A stretch of 14,878 bases of DNA from Aquificaceae bacterium (GTDB lineage Bacteria; Aquificota; Aquificia; Aquificales; Aquificaceae): NCBI GenBank assembly GCA_015490215.1, contig WFYH01000044.1, forward strand, positions 1 through 14,878, in the 5' to 3' direction. The notes beneath the pieces are model-generated. The model made no database searches. It worked only from the letters and a program-made list of their open reading frames with translations, and was not told the origin of the DNA. The position numbers and the translations under genes were made by a program. This document shows, one piece after another, positions 1 through 6,382 of this stretch (position 1 is the stretch's first letter; each line of letters begins with the position of its first letter).

Positions 1-303
1 TCGTATCTGTTCATCCTTACCTCAAGGGATGAAGGTTTCGGCAGGGTTTTGGTGGAAAGCTTTTATGTAGGGACGCCTGTAGTCGCTTACTACAACGAAT
101 ATTCAGGAGTGGTGGATATTATAGACAACGGCAAAAACGGCTTCCTTGTACCTTTCGGTAACGAGGATGAACTTGTGAGGAAAATCTCTTACCTTCTGGA
201 AAACCCACGATTGAGAGAAGAGTTCTCACGGGAAGGTGTGAGAAAGGCGCAGGAGTTTGCTCTTGAAAGAATACTGTCAAAATACGAAGAGCTGATAGGC
301 TGA
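1..303 (+). CDS. Glycosyltransferase family 4/1, C-terminal part (5' end outside window)
   Basis: The reading frame is open from base 1 to a TGA at 301-303, so about 100 C-terminal residues are present and the start lies upstream. The fragment begins SYLFILTSRDEGFGRVLVES. This is the nucleotide-sugar binding end of a GT-B glycosyltransferase, with the E-x7-E motif of this superfamily (Glu 11 and Glu 19 of the fragment). It is followed by the GTPVVA turn and by NGKNGFLVP, which usually precedes the closing helices. Enzymes of this kind move a sugar from a nucleotide-sugar donor onto lipopolysaccharide, exopolysaccharide or other acceptors at the inner face of the membrane. The acceptor and sugar cannot be told from this part. 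The next gene starts 58 bases downstream. Confidence 0.9.
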   Translation, partial: SYLFILTSRDEGFGRVLVESFYVGTPVVAYYNEYSGVVDIIDNGKNGFLVPFGNEDELVRKISYLLENPRLREEFSREGVRKAQEFALERILSKYEELIG

Positions 304-340
304 GTATTCAAAGAGGGCGGTAACGGAAAGGTAACAAAGG

Positions 341-361
341 ATTAATATATTATCAGGCACT
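341..361 (+). promoter_or_regulatory. AT-rich -10-like segment before the secreted repeat protein
   Basis: The 58-base gap between the glycosyltransferase and the next gene ends in an AT-rich stretch holding overlapping -10-like hexamers (TATATT at 346-351, TATTAT at 348-353). No matching -35 box stands 16-18 bases upstream. There is also no Shine-Dalgarno sequence close to the ATG at 362; the nearest purine run, AAAGG at 336-340, is over 20 bases away. If this is a promoter, transcription would begin almost at the start codon and the message would be leaderless. The alternative is read-through from the glycosyltransferase. This is weak evidence. Confidence 0.25.
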
Positions 362-880
362 ATGAAGAGGTTGTTACTTTTCACCTTCCTTCTCGTAACC
401 TTTGCCTTCTCCCAAGTAGAGAGGGAGATCCTTGAGCTTATAGAAAAGGTGAAAAAGACACCGCCTGAAGAGAGATACAAAGTGATGAACGAACTTAAGC
501 TGAAGCTCAGGGAACTTAACCGCATAGAGAGGGAAGAGGCAATAAAAAGGATCTATATGGAACTCAGGGGAGAGAGAGCTAAGGAGAGAGAGGAACACGA
601 TATGGAAGCGGCTGAGAGGGAACACCCCGCGGGTGAAAGACACGAAGAAATGGAGGAGAGACATGAAGAAAGGTATGAGGAAGCGGGAGAAAGATACGAA
701 GAACTTCAGGAAAGATATGAAGAGGTTCAGGAGAGGTATGAAGACATGAGGGAATCTTACGAGGAAAGGATGGAAGAGGGTACAGAGGAAAGATATGAAG
801 AGCGTAATAGAGAGATAGGTGGAGAGAGGGGAAGGGAAGGAGACCAGGATCGTGACCACGATGAGGACAGGTTCCGCTAA
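362..880 (+). CDS. Secreted Glu/Arg-rich heptad-repeat protein of unknown function
   Basis: I do not recognise a named family. The 172-residue product opens with a clear Sec signal peptide (MKRLLLFTFLLVTFAFS, likely cut before Gln 18), so it should be periplasmic or secreted. Residues 18-75 look helical and contain PPEERYKVMNELKLKLREL, faintly like the helices of Spy/CpxP/ZraP-type periplasmic proteins. Residues 91-143 are 7-residue units of the pattern xERYEE(h), predicting a long, highly charged helix or coiled coil. Residues 75-104 add several His, and the tail (DQDRDHDEDRFR) is acidic with His. There is no Cys. Binding of divalent metal or of envelope polymers is plausible but only inference. 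The outer-membrane barrel gene follows after 23 bases, suggesting one transcript. The coding strand is extremely purine-rich. Confidence 0.75.
   Translation: MKRLLLFTFLLVTFAFSQVEREILELIEKVKKTPPEERYKVMNELKLKLRELNRIEREEAIKRIYMELRGERAKEREEHDMEAAEREHPAGERHEEMEERHEERYEEAGERYEELQERYEEVQERYEDMRESYEERMEEGTEERYEERNREIGGERGREGDQDRDHDEDRFR
686..769 (+). repeat. Four degenerate 21-bp tandem units encoding ERYEE heptads
   Basis: Four consecutive 21-base units encode GERYEEL, QERYEEV, QERYEDM and RESYEER (residues 109-136 of the secreted protein). The related units GERHEEM and EERHEER at 632-673 precede them, set off by a 4-residue YEEA phase shift. The units differ in codon choice (aga/agg, tac/tat, gaa/gag), so the array is old rather than a recent expansion. 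The 7-residue period fits a coiled-coil heptad. Confidence 0.8.
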
Positions 881-903
881 GTGAATTCCTTAAGGTAAGG
901 CTT

Positions 904-1698
904 ATGGGGAAGAGGATAAGGTTTTTATTAGGAGTTCTCCTTTCGGTAGCTTCTTCTTTTGCCTTTGAGGACAGCGACCTTGACGGGGTGGAGGATTCAA
1001 AGGATAGGTGTCCGAATACCCCAATCCTTGTTCTGGTGGACAAATACGGCTGTCCGCTTAAAGAAGAGCTTAAGGGTAAAACGAGGTTGTATAGGGGTAG
1101 GTTCTATCTCAGAATAGGCGGGGGCTTTGTAAAGGATGAAAGTGAGGAAAGATCTTATACGAGCCTTTCTTTAGCATACTCTTACAAGCTCTTATACACT
1201 TCCTTGAGCCTACGTTACTATACCTCCAGCAAGCTATATTCGTCCGGTTGGGGTGATGCTTCGGTCTTTGCGGGCATATCCAAATTTATTACCGAGAAGC
1301 TCTATACCCTGTCTGGTCTTAGGGTAAAATTTCCTACCGGAAGCGATCAATACAGTTCGGGGAAAACCTACTATACACCTTCGGTAGTCCTTGATTACAT
1401 ATTTGGCAAATACGATGTGTTCACCTATGTGAGCTATACCTTCAGGAACGATGATCGGTTAAAAGACACCTTTTTTATATCCGTGGGTGGAGGCGCCGAT
1501 GTAACAAAGAAGTTTTACTTAAGCTTGTCCTATGACATCTCCGAGTCCGCATTGGAGGACAGATACGACAGCTACGTTTCCCTCTTTTCCATATACGACC
1601 TGTCAAAGAGGTTTTATATCTCCTTCAACTACAGTAAGGGTATAAACGACGAAGCTACCGACCACAGCGTAAGTGCAAGGCTTGGGATACGCTTTTAA
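904..1698 (+). CDS. Outer-membrane beta-barrel protein with N-terminal TSP3-like calcium loop
   Basis: The 264-residue product has a signal peptide (about 1-20, ending SVASSFA). Residues 23-50 follow the thrombospondin type 3 / OmpA-linker pattern (DSDLDGVEDSKDRCPNTP then YGC): Asp side chains suited to bind calcium, with Cys 36 and Cys 50 placed for a disulfide. From residue 65 to the end there are about 12 amphipathic strands alternating Tyr/Phe/Leu with polar residues. The last strand ends in Phe (ARLGIRF), the usual C-terminal BAM signal. The stretch KFPTGSDQYSSGKTYYTPSV resembles the PTG region of the 'MetA-pathway/transporter' barrel family (PF13557-like); this match is from memory. It is probably a channel or porin of unknown substrate. 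AAGG at 897-900 is the ribosome binding site, and the gene follows the repeat protein by 23 bases. Its TAA overlaps the opposing rsmG stop. Confidence 0.85.
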   Translation: MGKRIRFLLGVLLSVASSFAFEDSDLDGVEDSKDRCPNTPILVLVDKYGCPLKEELKGKTRLYRGRFYLRIGGGFVKDESEERSYTSLSLAYSYKLLYTSLSLRYYTSSKLYSSGWGDASVFAGISKFITEKLYTLSGLRVKFPTGSDQYSSGKTYYTPSVVLDYIFGKYDVFTYVSYTFRNDDRLKDTFFISVGGGADVTKKFYLSLSYDISESALEDRYDSYVSLFSIYDLSKRFYISFNYSKGINDEATDHSVSARLGIRF

Positions 1699-2306
1699 GG
1701 AATGCGTTTGTAGAGGACGTAAATATCCGGAAGACCCTTTATAGATGTTTTCAGCGCTTCGTAGCCGAGTTCTCTCAACCAATTTTCTTTTAGTTCTTTG
1801 CCTTTGATAATAAACACCCACCCTCTTGAAAGGCTTTCTAAAAGTTCATGTATATCCTCAAGCTCTCCCAAAGCACGGGCAAGGACGACGTCAAATTTTC
1901 TGTCCACGTTCTCCGCCCTCTCGCATATTACCTCCCAGTCAAGACTGAGGTTTACTTTAAGAGCCTCAAGGAAAGAGCACTTTTTTGCGGTTGACTCTAT
2001 AAGAAAGAGGTTAAAGTCCTTCAGCACTATCTTAAGGGGAACTCCCGGAAAGCCCGCCCCGCTACCCACGTCCGCTACATCCTTGCCCTTCCAATCAACA
2101 CCGAGTTTGTCAAAACAGAGCTTTATCCTCAAGGAGTCAAGAAAGTGCCTCTTTACTATACCTTCTTCGTCCCTCACCGCCGTGAGGTTGTGAACCTTAT
2201 TCCACTTTTTGAGAAGTTCCACATAAAGGGCAAAGCGCCTATAATCATCTTCCGCCAGAGGAAAGCCAGCTGTCTCAAAAATCTCTTTAATCTTTTGAGG
2301 ACTCAC
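1695..2306 (-). CDS. rsmG: 16S rRNA (guanine-527 N7)-methyltransferase RsmG (GidB)
   Basis: RsmG transfers a methyl group from S-adenosylmethionine to N7 of G527 in the 530 loop of 16S rRNA. The product has 203 residues, normal for the family. It carries the family's NLTAVRD (40-46) and RHFLDSL (53-59) blocks, the SAM-binding glycine loop DVGSGAGFPGVPLK (79-92), IEST (103-106) at the end of the second strand, and ARA at 143-145. The start is GTG at 2304-2306, overlapping the TGA of pyrF in a GTGA junction. There is no clear Shine-Dalgarno sequence, so translation is probably coupled to pyrF. The gene is last in a minus-strand cluster, and its stop shares the TTAA at 1695-1698 with the opposing barrel-protein gene, leaving no room for a terminator between them. 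Confidence 0.97.
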   Translation of the reverse strand: MSPQKIKEIFETAGFPLAEDDYRRFALYVELLKKWNKVHNLTAVRDEEGIVKRHFLDSLRIKLCFDKLGVDWKGKDVADVGSGAGFPGVPLKIVLKDFNLFLIESTAKKCSFLEALKVNLSLDWEVICERAENVDRKFDVVLARALGELEDIHELLESLSRGWVFIIKGKELKENWLRELGYEALKTSIKGLPDIYVLYKRIP

Positions 2307-2974
2307 AGCTTTTCTATTTGCTCTAAAACCCTGCGGACGACCTCCTCGGGCTGGGAGGATAGATAAATTTCCCTTCCCATGACCAAGATATCCGCTCCGT
2401 TTTTTACAGCCTCCTTTGGGGTCATAGTTCTCTTTTGGTCATCTTTCCTGTCTCTGAGTCTTATGCCCGGCACAACCGTGAGAAGGTCCGTCTTTTCCTT
2501 TATTTCCTTGACTTCGTGACCGGAACACACAACCCCGTCAAGACCCGCTCTTGAGGCTGTTTGTGCGAGGGAAAGGACAAAATCTTTTAAGCTCTTATAT
2601 TCGCTCCTTATGAAATCTAAAAACTCTTCTCCGTGGCTTGTGAGAAGCGTAACCCCCAATAGCTTTGTACTCCCCTTCTTTGAAACAGCCATTTCCAGCA
2701 TTTCGGGACCGCCGAGCGTATGCAAGGTTAGGTAATCAACTCCCATCCGTGAGGCGGACTCAACCGTAAGGGCTACCGTGTTGGGGATATCGTGAAATTT
2801 CATATCAAGGAAGACTTCAAAACCTTTCTCTTTTAAGTTCTCTATAAGATCTCTGCCGCCCTCCAGAAAGAGCTTCGGACCGACCTTTAGAATGACGGGA
2901 AACCCTAAAAGTTTGTCCGCAAGGCGGAGAGCTTGACCTTTATCCAGATCAAGGGCAATGCAGAGGCGGGCCAT
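2303..2974 (-). CDS. pyrF: Orotidine 5'-phosphate decarboxylase
   Basis: PyrF decarboxylates orotidine monophosphate to UMP, the last step of de novo pyrimidine synthesis, in the cytoplasm. The 223-residue TIM-barrel protein has the catalytic DxKxxD set as DMKFHD (Asp 57, Lys 59, Asp 62). It also has Asp 9 and Lys 30 on the first strands (ALDL, ILKVGPKLF), the phosphate-binding PGIR (169-172) and the closing GREIY (200-204). It abuts the upstream DHH gene exactly: TAA at 2975-2977 is followed directly by the ATG at 2972-2974. It overlaps rsmG by 4 bases downstream, so the three genes are almost surely one operon with coupled translation. Nothing in the protein looks unusual. Confidence 0.98.
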   Translation of the reverse strand: MARLCIALDLDKGQALRLADKLLGFPVILKVGPKLFLEGGRDLIENLKEKGFEVFLDMKFHDIPNTVALTVESASRMGVDYLTLHTLGGPEMLEMAVSKKGSTKLLGVTLLTSHGEEFLDFIRSEYKSLKDFVLSLAQTASRAGLDGVVCSGHEVKEIKEKTDLLTVVPGIRLRDRKDDQKRTMTPKEAVKNGADILVMGREIYLSSQPEEVVRRVLEQIEKL

Positions 2975-3958
2975 TTACCTGTGAGCTATCTTCTGAAGCT
3001 GGAGTTGTTTCCTTATCTCGGTCAAAACTTTATCAAGGGCTTCTTCGTAGGAGGACGCCTTTATCTTGCAGCCGGAGGCATATTTGTGCCCGCCCCCGCC
3101 GAGTCTTTCCGCTATCTTGGAAACATCCACTTCTACTTTGCTTCTGAAAGAAACCTTCCACACCCCTTCATCCGGTTTTTCTATAAGGGCAAAGGCAACC
3201 TCAACCCCTTCCAAGGATCTAGGATAGTTAACCAGGCCTTCGCTATCCGAATATTTTGCACCCGTTTCCTTGAAAAACCTATCAAAGATGGTTATCCCAG
3301 CTACGAGACCGTCCTCGTAAAGGGTCAAGGTGTCTAAAACCTTTGATATGAGCTTCATCTTGCTGAGGGATTCCCTTTCGGAGAACATCCTGTAAACGTA
3401 GTTGGGATCTGCTCCGTATCTTACAAGCTCCCTTGCCAGTTCAAAGGTATACTCGTTGGTGTTTGAATATTTGAAGAAGCCCGTATCCGTAGCAAGACCG
3501 GCGTATATACAGGTGGCTATCTCCTTGTCCATAGCGGAGATATCCCACGCCTTTATAAGTTCGTATATGAGGGAAGCGGTAGCAGGTGCTTTTGGGTCTA
3601 TGTAGTCGTGTCTGCTGTAGAAGTCCCCGCCCACGTGGTGATCTATCCTTATCCTCTTAGCTACCTTTACCTCTGTGCCGGCCCTGTAGAAGCCCGACGC
3701 GTCCACTATTATCCCTGCATCGTAGAATCTTCCATCGGGTAGTTTTATCACCTCGTCGGAGTGGGGAATAAAGTCAAGGAAGTGGGGGACTTCATCTTTA
3801 CAGCCCACATAAACGTCCTTTCCTTTCTTCTTAAGAAACAGATACAAAGCCATAGCACTGCCGAGGGCGTCCCCGTCGGGATTTTCATGGGTTAGGATGA
3901 GCAGGGATCCTTTGAACTCCTTTAGAAAATCTATAAGCGGTATGCTTTCCCTTTTCAT
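2975..3958 (-). CDS. nrnA: DHH/DHHA1 phosphoesterase, NrnA-like oligoribonuclease / pAp phosphatase
   Basis: The 327-residue protein has both domains of the bifunctional NrnA family. The DHH domain holds the manganese-site residues HENPDGDALGS (His 24, Asp 28, Asp 30), VDAS (Asp 86), IDHH (106-108) and ATDTGFF (Asp 158). The C-terminal DHHA1 domain ends with the substrate-binding GGGGHKYASGC (287-297). Such enzymes degrade 2-5 nt RNA fragments in the cytoplasm and often dephosphorylate 3'-phosphoadenosine 5'-phosphate (pAp). Cyclic-dinucleotide (GdpP-like) activity is less likely because no PAS or GGDEF domain is attached. The ATG at 3956-3958 has GGAGG 7 bases upstream (3966-3970 on this strand). 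It is the first gene of the nrnA-pyrF-rsmG cluster and lies 79 bases downstream of the carboxyltransferase. The family is certain; the exact activity is inferred. Confidence 0.9.
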   Translation of the reverse strand: MKRESIPLIDFLKEFKGSLLILTHENPDGDALGSAMALYLFLKKKGKDVYVGCKDEVPHFLDFIPHSDEVIKLPDGRFYDAGIIVDASGFYRAGTEVKVAKRIRIDHHVGGDFYSRHDYIDPKAPATASLIYELIKAWDISAMDKEIATCIYAGLATDTGFFKYSNTNEYTFELARELVRYGADPNYVYRMFSERESLSKMKLISKVLDTLTLYEDGLVAGITIFDRFFKETGAKYSDSEGLVNYPRSLEGVEVAFALIEKPDEGVWKVSFRSKVEVDVSKIAERLGGGGHKYASGCKIKASSYEEALDKVLTEIRKQLQLQKIAHR

Positions 3959-3978
3959 CCTCTTTCCTCCGAACAGAA

Positions 3979-3986
3979 ATAATATA
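3979..3986 (-). promoter_or_regulatory. Possible -10 element before the nrnA-pyrF-rsmG cluster
   Basis: The 79-base gap between the carboxyltransferase stop and nrnA (3959-4037) contains TATATTAT on the minus strand just upstream of the GGAGG ribosome binding site, giving two overlapping -10-like hexamers. The best -35 candidate at a 17-base spacing is TAATCC (4004-4009), a poor match. The same gap shows no strong hairpin with a U-run, so read-through from the carboxyltransferase gene is also possible. Confidence 0.3.
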
Positions 3987-4037
3987 ACCGCAAAGCCGCT
4001 TTAGGATTATGACCACGATCCGAGGGTATCTGACCGA

Positions 4038-5888
4038 TTACCCCTTTGTCTGTTTTATCCTCACTAAAACCTCATCGGGGTTTACGCTCTCTCCCACCTG
4101 AACGAGGATCTCCTCCACCACACCGTCTATGGGGCTGTGGATTTCGTTTTCCATCTTCATAGCTTCTACTACAAGGAGAACATCACCCTCTCTAACCTGC
4201 TGACCTACGTTTACTTTTATGTTTACGACTTTACCCGAAATAGGTGAGGTTACGTCTCCTACGTCTCTGGGTTTGGGACGTTTGGGTGCAACGGGTGCGC
4301 CCTCTGAAAGCTCGTAACCGCTTTCCGAGACCTCAACCTCCCTTATAGGTTGGAGAACAACCTCCTCTAACCTGCCGTCAAGCCTGATGAAGAAGGTTTT
4401 GCCTCCGGCGGTCTCCTCACCACGACCTGCTATTTGAACGTGATACTGCTCCCCGTGGACGGTTATGTTGAACTCCACGGGTGCCTTTTCTGAGCAAGGC
4501 TCCTCCTCCACTTCCTCCATGGGAACCGAAGGGACCTCTCCCTTTTCTACCTTTTCCCGCCACTCAAAGAACTCCTTTGCAACAACTGGGAAAAGGACGT
4601 AGGAGAGGACATCCTCTTCAGAACGGGCACCCGCCTCTTTTGCCTCCTCACGAGCCTTCTCCAGTTCCGGTTCAAGGAGGTCCGCCGGTCTCGTATCGTA
4701 TATGGGCTTTTCATCACCGAGAATTTTTTTAAGAACTTCCTCTTTTATGGGGGCAGGTGGTCTGCCGTAGAGACCTTTAACGTAGTCCTTTGTCTCCTTT
4801 GTAACCACCTTATACCTCTCCCCGTGGAGAACGTTCATGAAGGCTTGGGTTCCGACTATCTGAGAGGTGGGTGTTACAAGTGGGGGGTAGCCCAGATCTT
4901 CCCTAACCCGTGTGACCTCTTCCAAGACCTCTTCAAGTTTATCCTCAAGGTTTTGCTCTCTGAGCTGGTTTATAAAGTTGGTTATCATACCGCCCGGTAT
5001 TTGGTGAATGAGGACACCAACGTCCGGGTATGGGGGAAGAACGTCAAACTTCTTGTATTTCTGCCTTATCTCTCTGAAGATGTCGCCCGCTTTCTTGTAA
5101 AGCTGAGAGTCAACTTTAACCTCGTAGCCGAATTCCTTCAGGACGTATATCATTGTCTCTCCCGCCGGGTGGGAGGTCTGGCAGGAGAGGGAATAAAAGG
5201 CTGTGTCTATCATATCCGCACCCGCCTCTATTCCCTTGAGCTGAGCCATCTCCGCAAGGTCTGCGGTGGTTTGGGTGTGAAGGTGAACGGGATAATCGGG
5301 AAATTCCGACTTTAGGGCGGAAACAAGATCGTAGGCAACCTTCGGAGACAGGAGTCCCGCCTGATCCTTTATAGATATTATGTCTATTCCCATATCAACA
5401 AGCTCTCTAGCTATACCCACGTAGTATTCAACGGTGTGAACGGGGCTTATGGTGTAGGAGAGGACGCCCTTGACGATCGCCCCCACCTTTTTCGCCACCT
5501 CTATTGACTTTCTCATGTTCCTCGTGTCGTTGAGGGCATCAAATATTCTGAAGACCTCTATGCCGTTGTCGTATGCCCTTTTTACAAACTCCTCCACTAC
5601 ATCGTCCGCATAGTGCCTGTAGCCCACCACGTTCTGCCCTCTCAGGAGCATCTCAAGTTTGGTGTTCTTTGCAGTTTCTTTGAACTTCCTGAGCCTCTCC
5701 CACGGATCTTCTTTAAGAAACCGCAGGCACACGTCAAAGGTAGCTCCTCCCCAGACTTCAAGGGACCAAAAACCGCACTTGTCCAAGACCTCAAGGGCGG
5801 GCAGAAGGTCCTCGGTTCTTACCCTCGTTGCCAAGAGGCTCTGAATACCGTCTCTCAAGGATACGTCCGTAATAAGTATCTCCCTCAT
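4038..5888 (-). CDS. Biotin-dependent carboxyltransferase subunit (PycB/OadA/CfiA family): pyruvate or 2-oxoglutarate carboxylase large subunit
   Basis: The 616-residue protein takes the carboxyl group from carboxybiotin to a 2-oxo acid. In Aquificaceae the family includes pyruvate carboxylase subunit B and the 2-oxoglutarate carboxylase large subunit of the reductive TCA cycle. Residues 1-280 form the HMGL-like carboxyltransferase barrel. Metal ligands are Asp 13 (LRDG), Lys 174 (KDQAGLL) and His 202/His 204; the catalytic Thr is probably Thr 238 (CQTSHP). Residues 290-480 are the conserved PYC/OADA domain. A Glu/Lys and Pro-rich linker leads to the biotinyl domain (545-612) with the biotin site EAMKMEN (Lys 578). 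Several active-site neighbours differ from usual pyruvate carboxylases (RDGIQS, HTQTTAD). The ATG at 5886-5888 has TAAGGAG 7 bases upstream. No biotin carboxylase partner is in the window. The family is sure; the substrate is not, so no symbol is given. Confidence 0.93.
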   Translation of the reverse strand: MREILITDVSLRDGIQSLLATRVRTEDLLPALEVLDKCGFWSLEVWGGATFDVCLRFLKEDPWERLRKFKETAKNTKLEMLLRGQNVVGYRHYADDVVEEFVKRAYDNGIEVFRIFDALNDTRNMRKSIEVAKKVGAIVKGVLSYTISPVHTVEYYVGIARELVDMGIDIISIKDQAGLLSPKVAYDLVSALKSEFPDYPVHLHTQTTADLAEMAQLKGIEAGADMIDTAFYSLSCQTSHPAGETMIYVLKEFGYEVKVDSQLYKKAGDIFREIRQKYKKFDVLPPYPDVGVLIHQIPGGMITNFINQLREQNLEDKLEEVLEEVTRVREDLGYPPLVTPTSQIVGTQAFMNVLHGERYKVVTKETKDYVKGLYGRPPAPIKEEVLKKILGDEKPIYDTRPADLLEPELEKAREEAKEAGARSEEDVLSYVLFPVVAKEFFEWREKVEKGEVPSVPMEEVEEEPCSEKAPVEFNITVHGEQYHVQIAGRGEETAGGKTFFIRLDGRLEEVVLQPIREVEVSESGYELSEGAPVAPKRPKPRDVGDVTSPISGKVVNIKVNVGQQVREGDVLLVVEAMKMENEIHSPIDGVVEEILVQVGESVNPDEVLVRIKQTKG

Positions 5889-5910
5889 GGCGAAACTCCT
5901 TAAAAAAGGA

Positions 5911-5939
5911 ATTATCCTATAAAGGAGCCGATTAAGCAA
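5911..5939 (-). promoter_or_regulatory. Sigma-70-type promoter of the carboxyltransferase gene
   Basis: Reading the minus strand, TTGCTT (5934-5939) and GATAAT (5911-5916) are separated by exactly 17 bases. Transcription would start near 5904, leaving a short leader of about 16 bases that contains little besides the TAAGGAG ribosome binding site. This is a good match to the bacterial housekeeping consensus, seen directly in the sequence. Activity is inferred. Confidence 0.7.
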
Positions 5940-5945
5940 ATCCCC

Positions 5946-5974
5946 TTGCCCTTTTTTGTAGAAATTGTTAGAAT
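5946..5974 (+). promoter_or_regulatory. Sigma-70-type promoter of the spc-alpha ribosomal operon
   Basis: TTGCCC (5946-5951) and TAGAAT (5969-5974) are separated by 17 bases. The start of transcription would be near 5981, giving a leader of about 36 bases before rplN. The T-run at 5952-5958 sits in the spacer. The -35 box lies only 6 bases from the -35 box of the divergent carboxyltransferase promoter, so the two polymerase sites adjoin on the DNA. Confidence 0.72.
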
Positions 5975-6016
5975 ACCTTTTTGCTTTCTTCAAAGTCGGC
6001 ACAGGGGTGGAAAATC

Positions 6017-6382
6017 ATGGTGCAAAGACAAACATACCTGAACGTTGCGGACAACTCGGGAGCCAAGAAGGTACAGGTGATAGGTATACCCTATGCCCCG
6101 AGGAAGTATGCAACCCTCGGTGATGTGGTAACGGTGACCGTAAAGGAAGCCCTCCCCGACGGCAACGCCAAAAAGGGGAAGATCTACAGGGCGGTGATAG
6201 TCAGAACTGCCAAAGAGGTGAGGAGACCCGACGGAAGTTATATAAAGTTTGATGACAACGCTTGCGTCCTTCTGAACCAATACGGGGAGCCTCTGGGAAC
6301 CCGTGTCCTCGGTCCCATAGCCAGAGAGGTAAGGAACAAGGGGTTCACCAAGATAGCTTCCCTAGCTCCGGAGGTGGTCTGA
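6017..6382 (+). CDS. rplN: 50S ribosomal protein L14
   Basis: L14 binds 23S rRNA at the subunit interface, next to L19, and takes part in bridges to the 30S subunit. The 121-residue product ([20 protein letters not shown]...) has the standard length and conserved features: NSGAKK (14-19), [13 protein letters not shown] in the middle and [13 protein letters not shown] near the end. ATG at 6017 is preferred over the in-frame TTG at 5981 because AGGGGTGG (6003-6010) stands in front of it and L14 homologues start here. It is the first gene of the operon. It ends in TGATG, sharing one base with rplX. Confidence 0.98.
   Translation: MVQRQTYLNVADNSGAKKVQVIGIPYAPRKYATLGDVVTVTVKEALPDGNAKKGKIYRAVIVRTAKEVRRPDGSYIKFDDNACVLLNQYGEPLGTRVLGPIAREVRNKGFTKIASLAPEVV

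Noticed and set aside
374..1043. Antisense open frames opposite the repeat protein and barrel gene start
   Set aside because: They are Phe/Leu/Ser-rich complements of the purine-rich coding strand, with no ribosome binding site or recognisable domain.
3959..4037. Rho-independent terminator after the carboxyltransferase
   Set aside because: Only short stems are visible (AAAG/CTTT around CCG at 3992-4002 and a 4-bp GGAT/ATCC), with no following U-run on the minus-strand transcript.
4824..5315. Plus-strand open frame of 163 codons inside the carboxyltransferase
   Set aside because: It is opposite the conserved PYC/OADA and barrel coding sequence and has no domain or plausible ribosome binding site.
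5889..6002. Upstream extension of the carboxyltransferase by 38 residues
   Set aside because: It would run through both promoters. The extra residues ([14 protein letters not shown]...) look unlike the family, whereas the ATG at 5888 has TAAGGAG at ideal spacing.
5981..6016. TTG start for rplN, 12 codons upstream
   Set aside because: It coincides with the predicted transcript start and lacks a ribosome binding site; L14 proteins begin MVQ or MIQ as at 6017.
6262..6381. 40-residue upstream extension of rplX
   Set aside because: It overlaps rplN in another frame; GGAGG spacing and L24 homology both point to ATG 6382.
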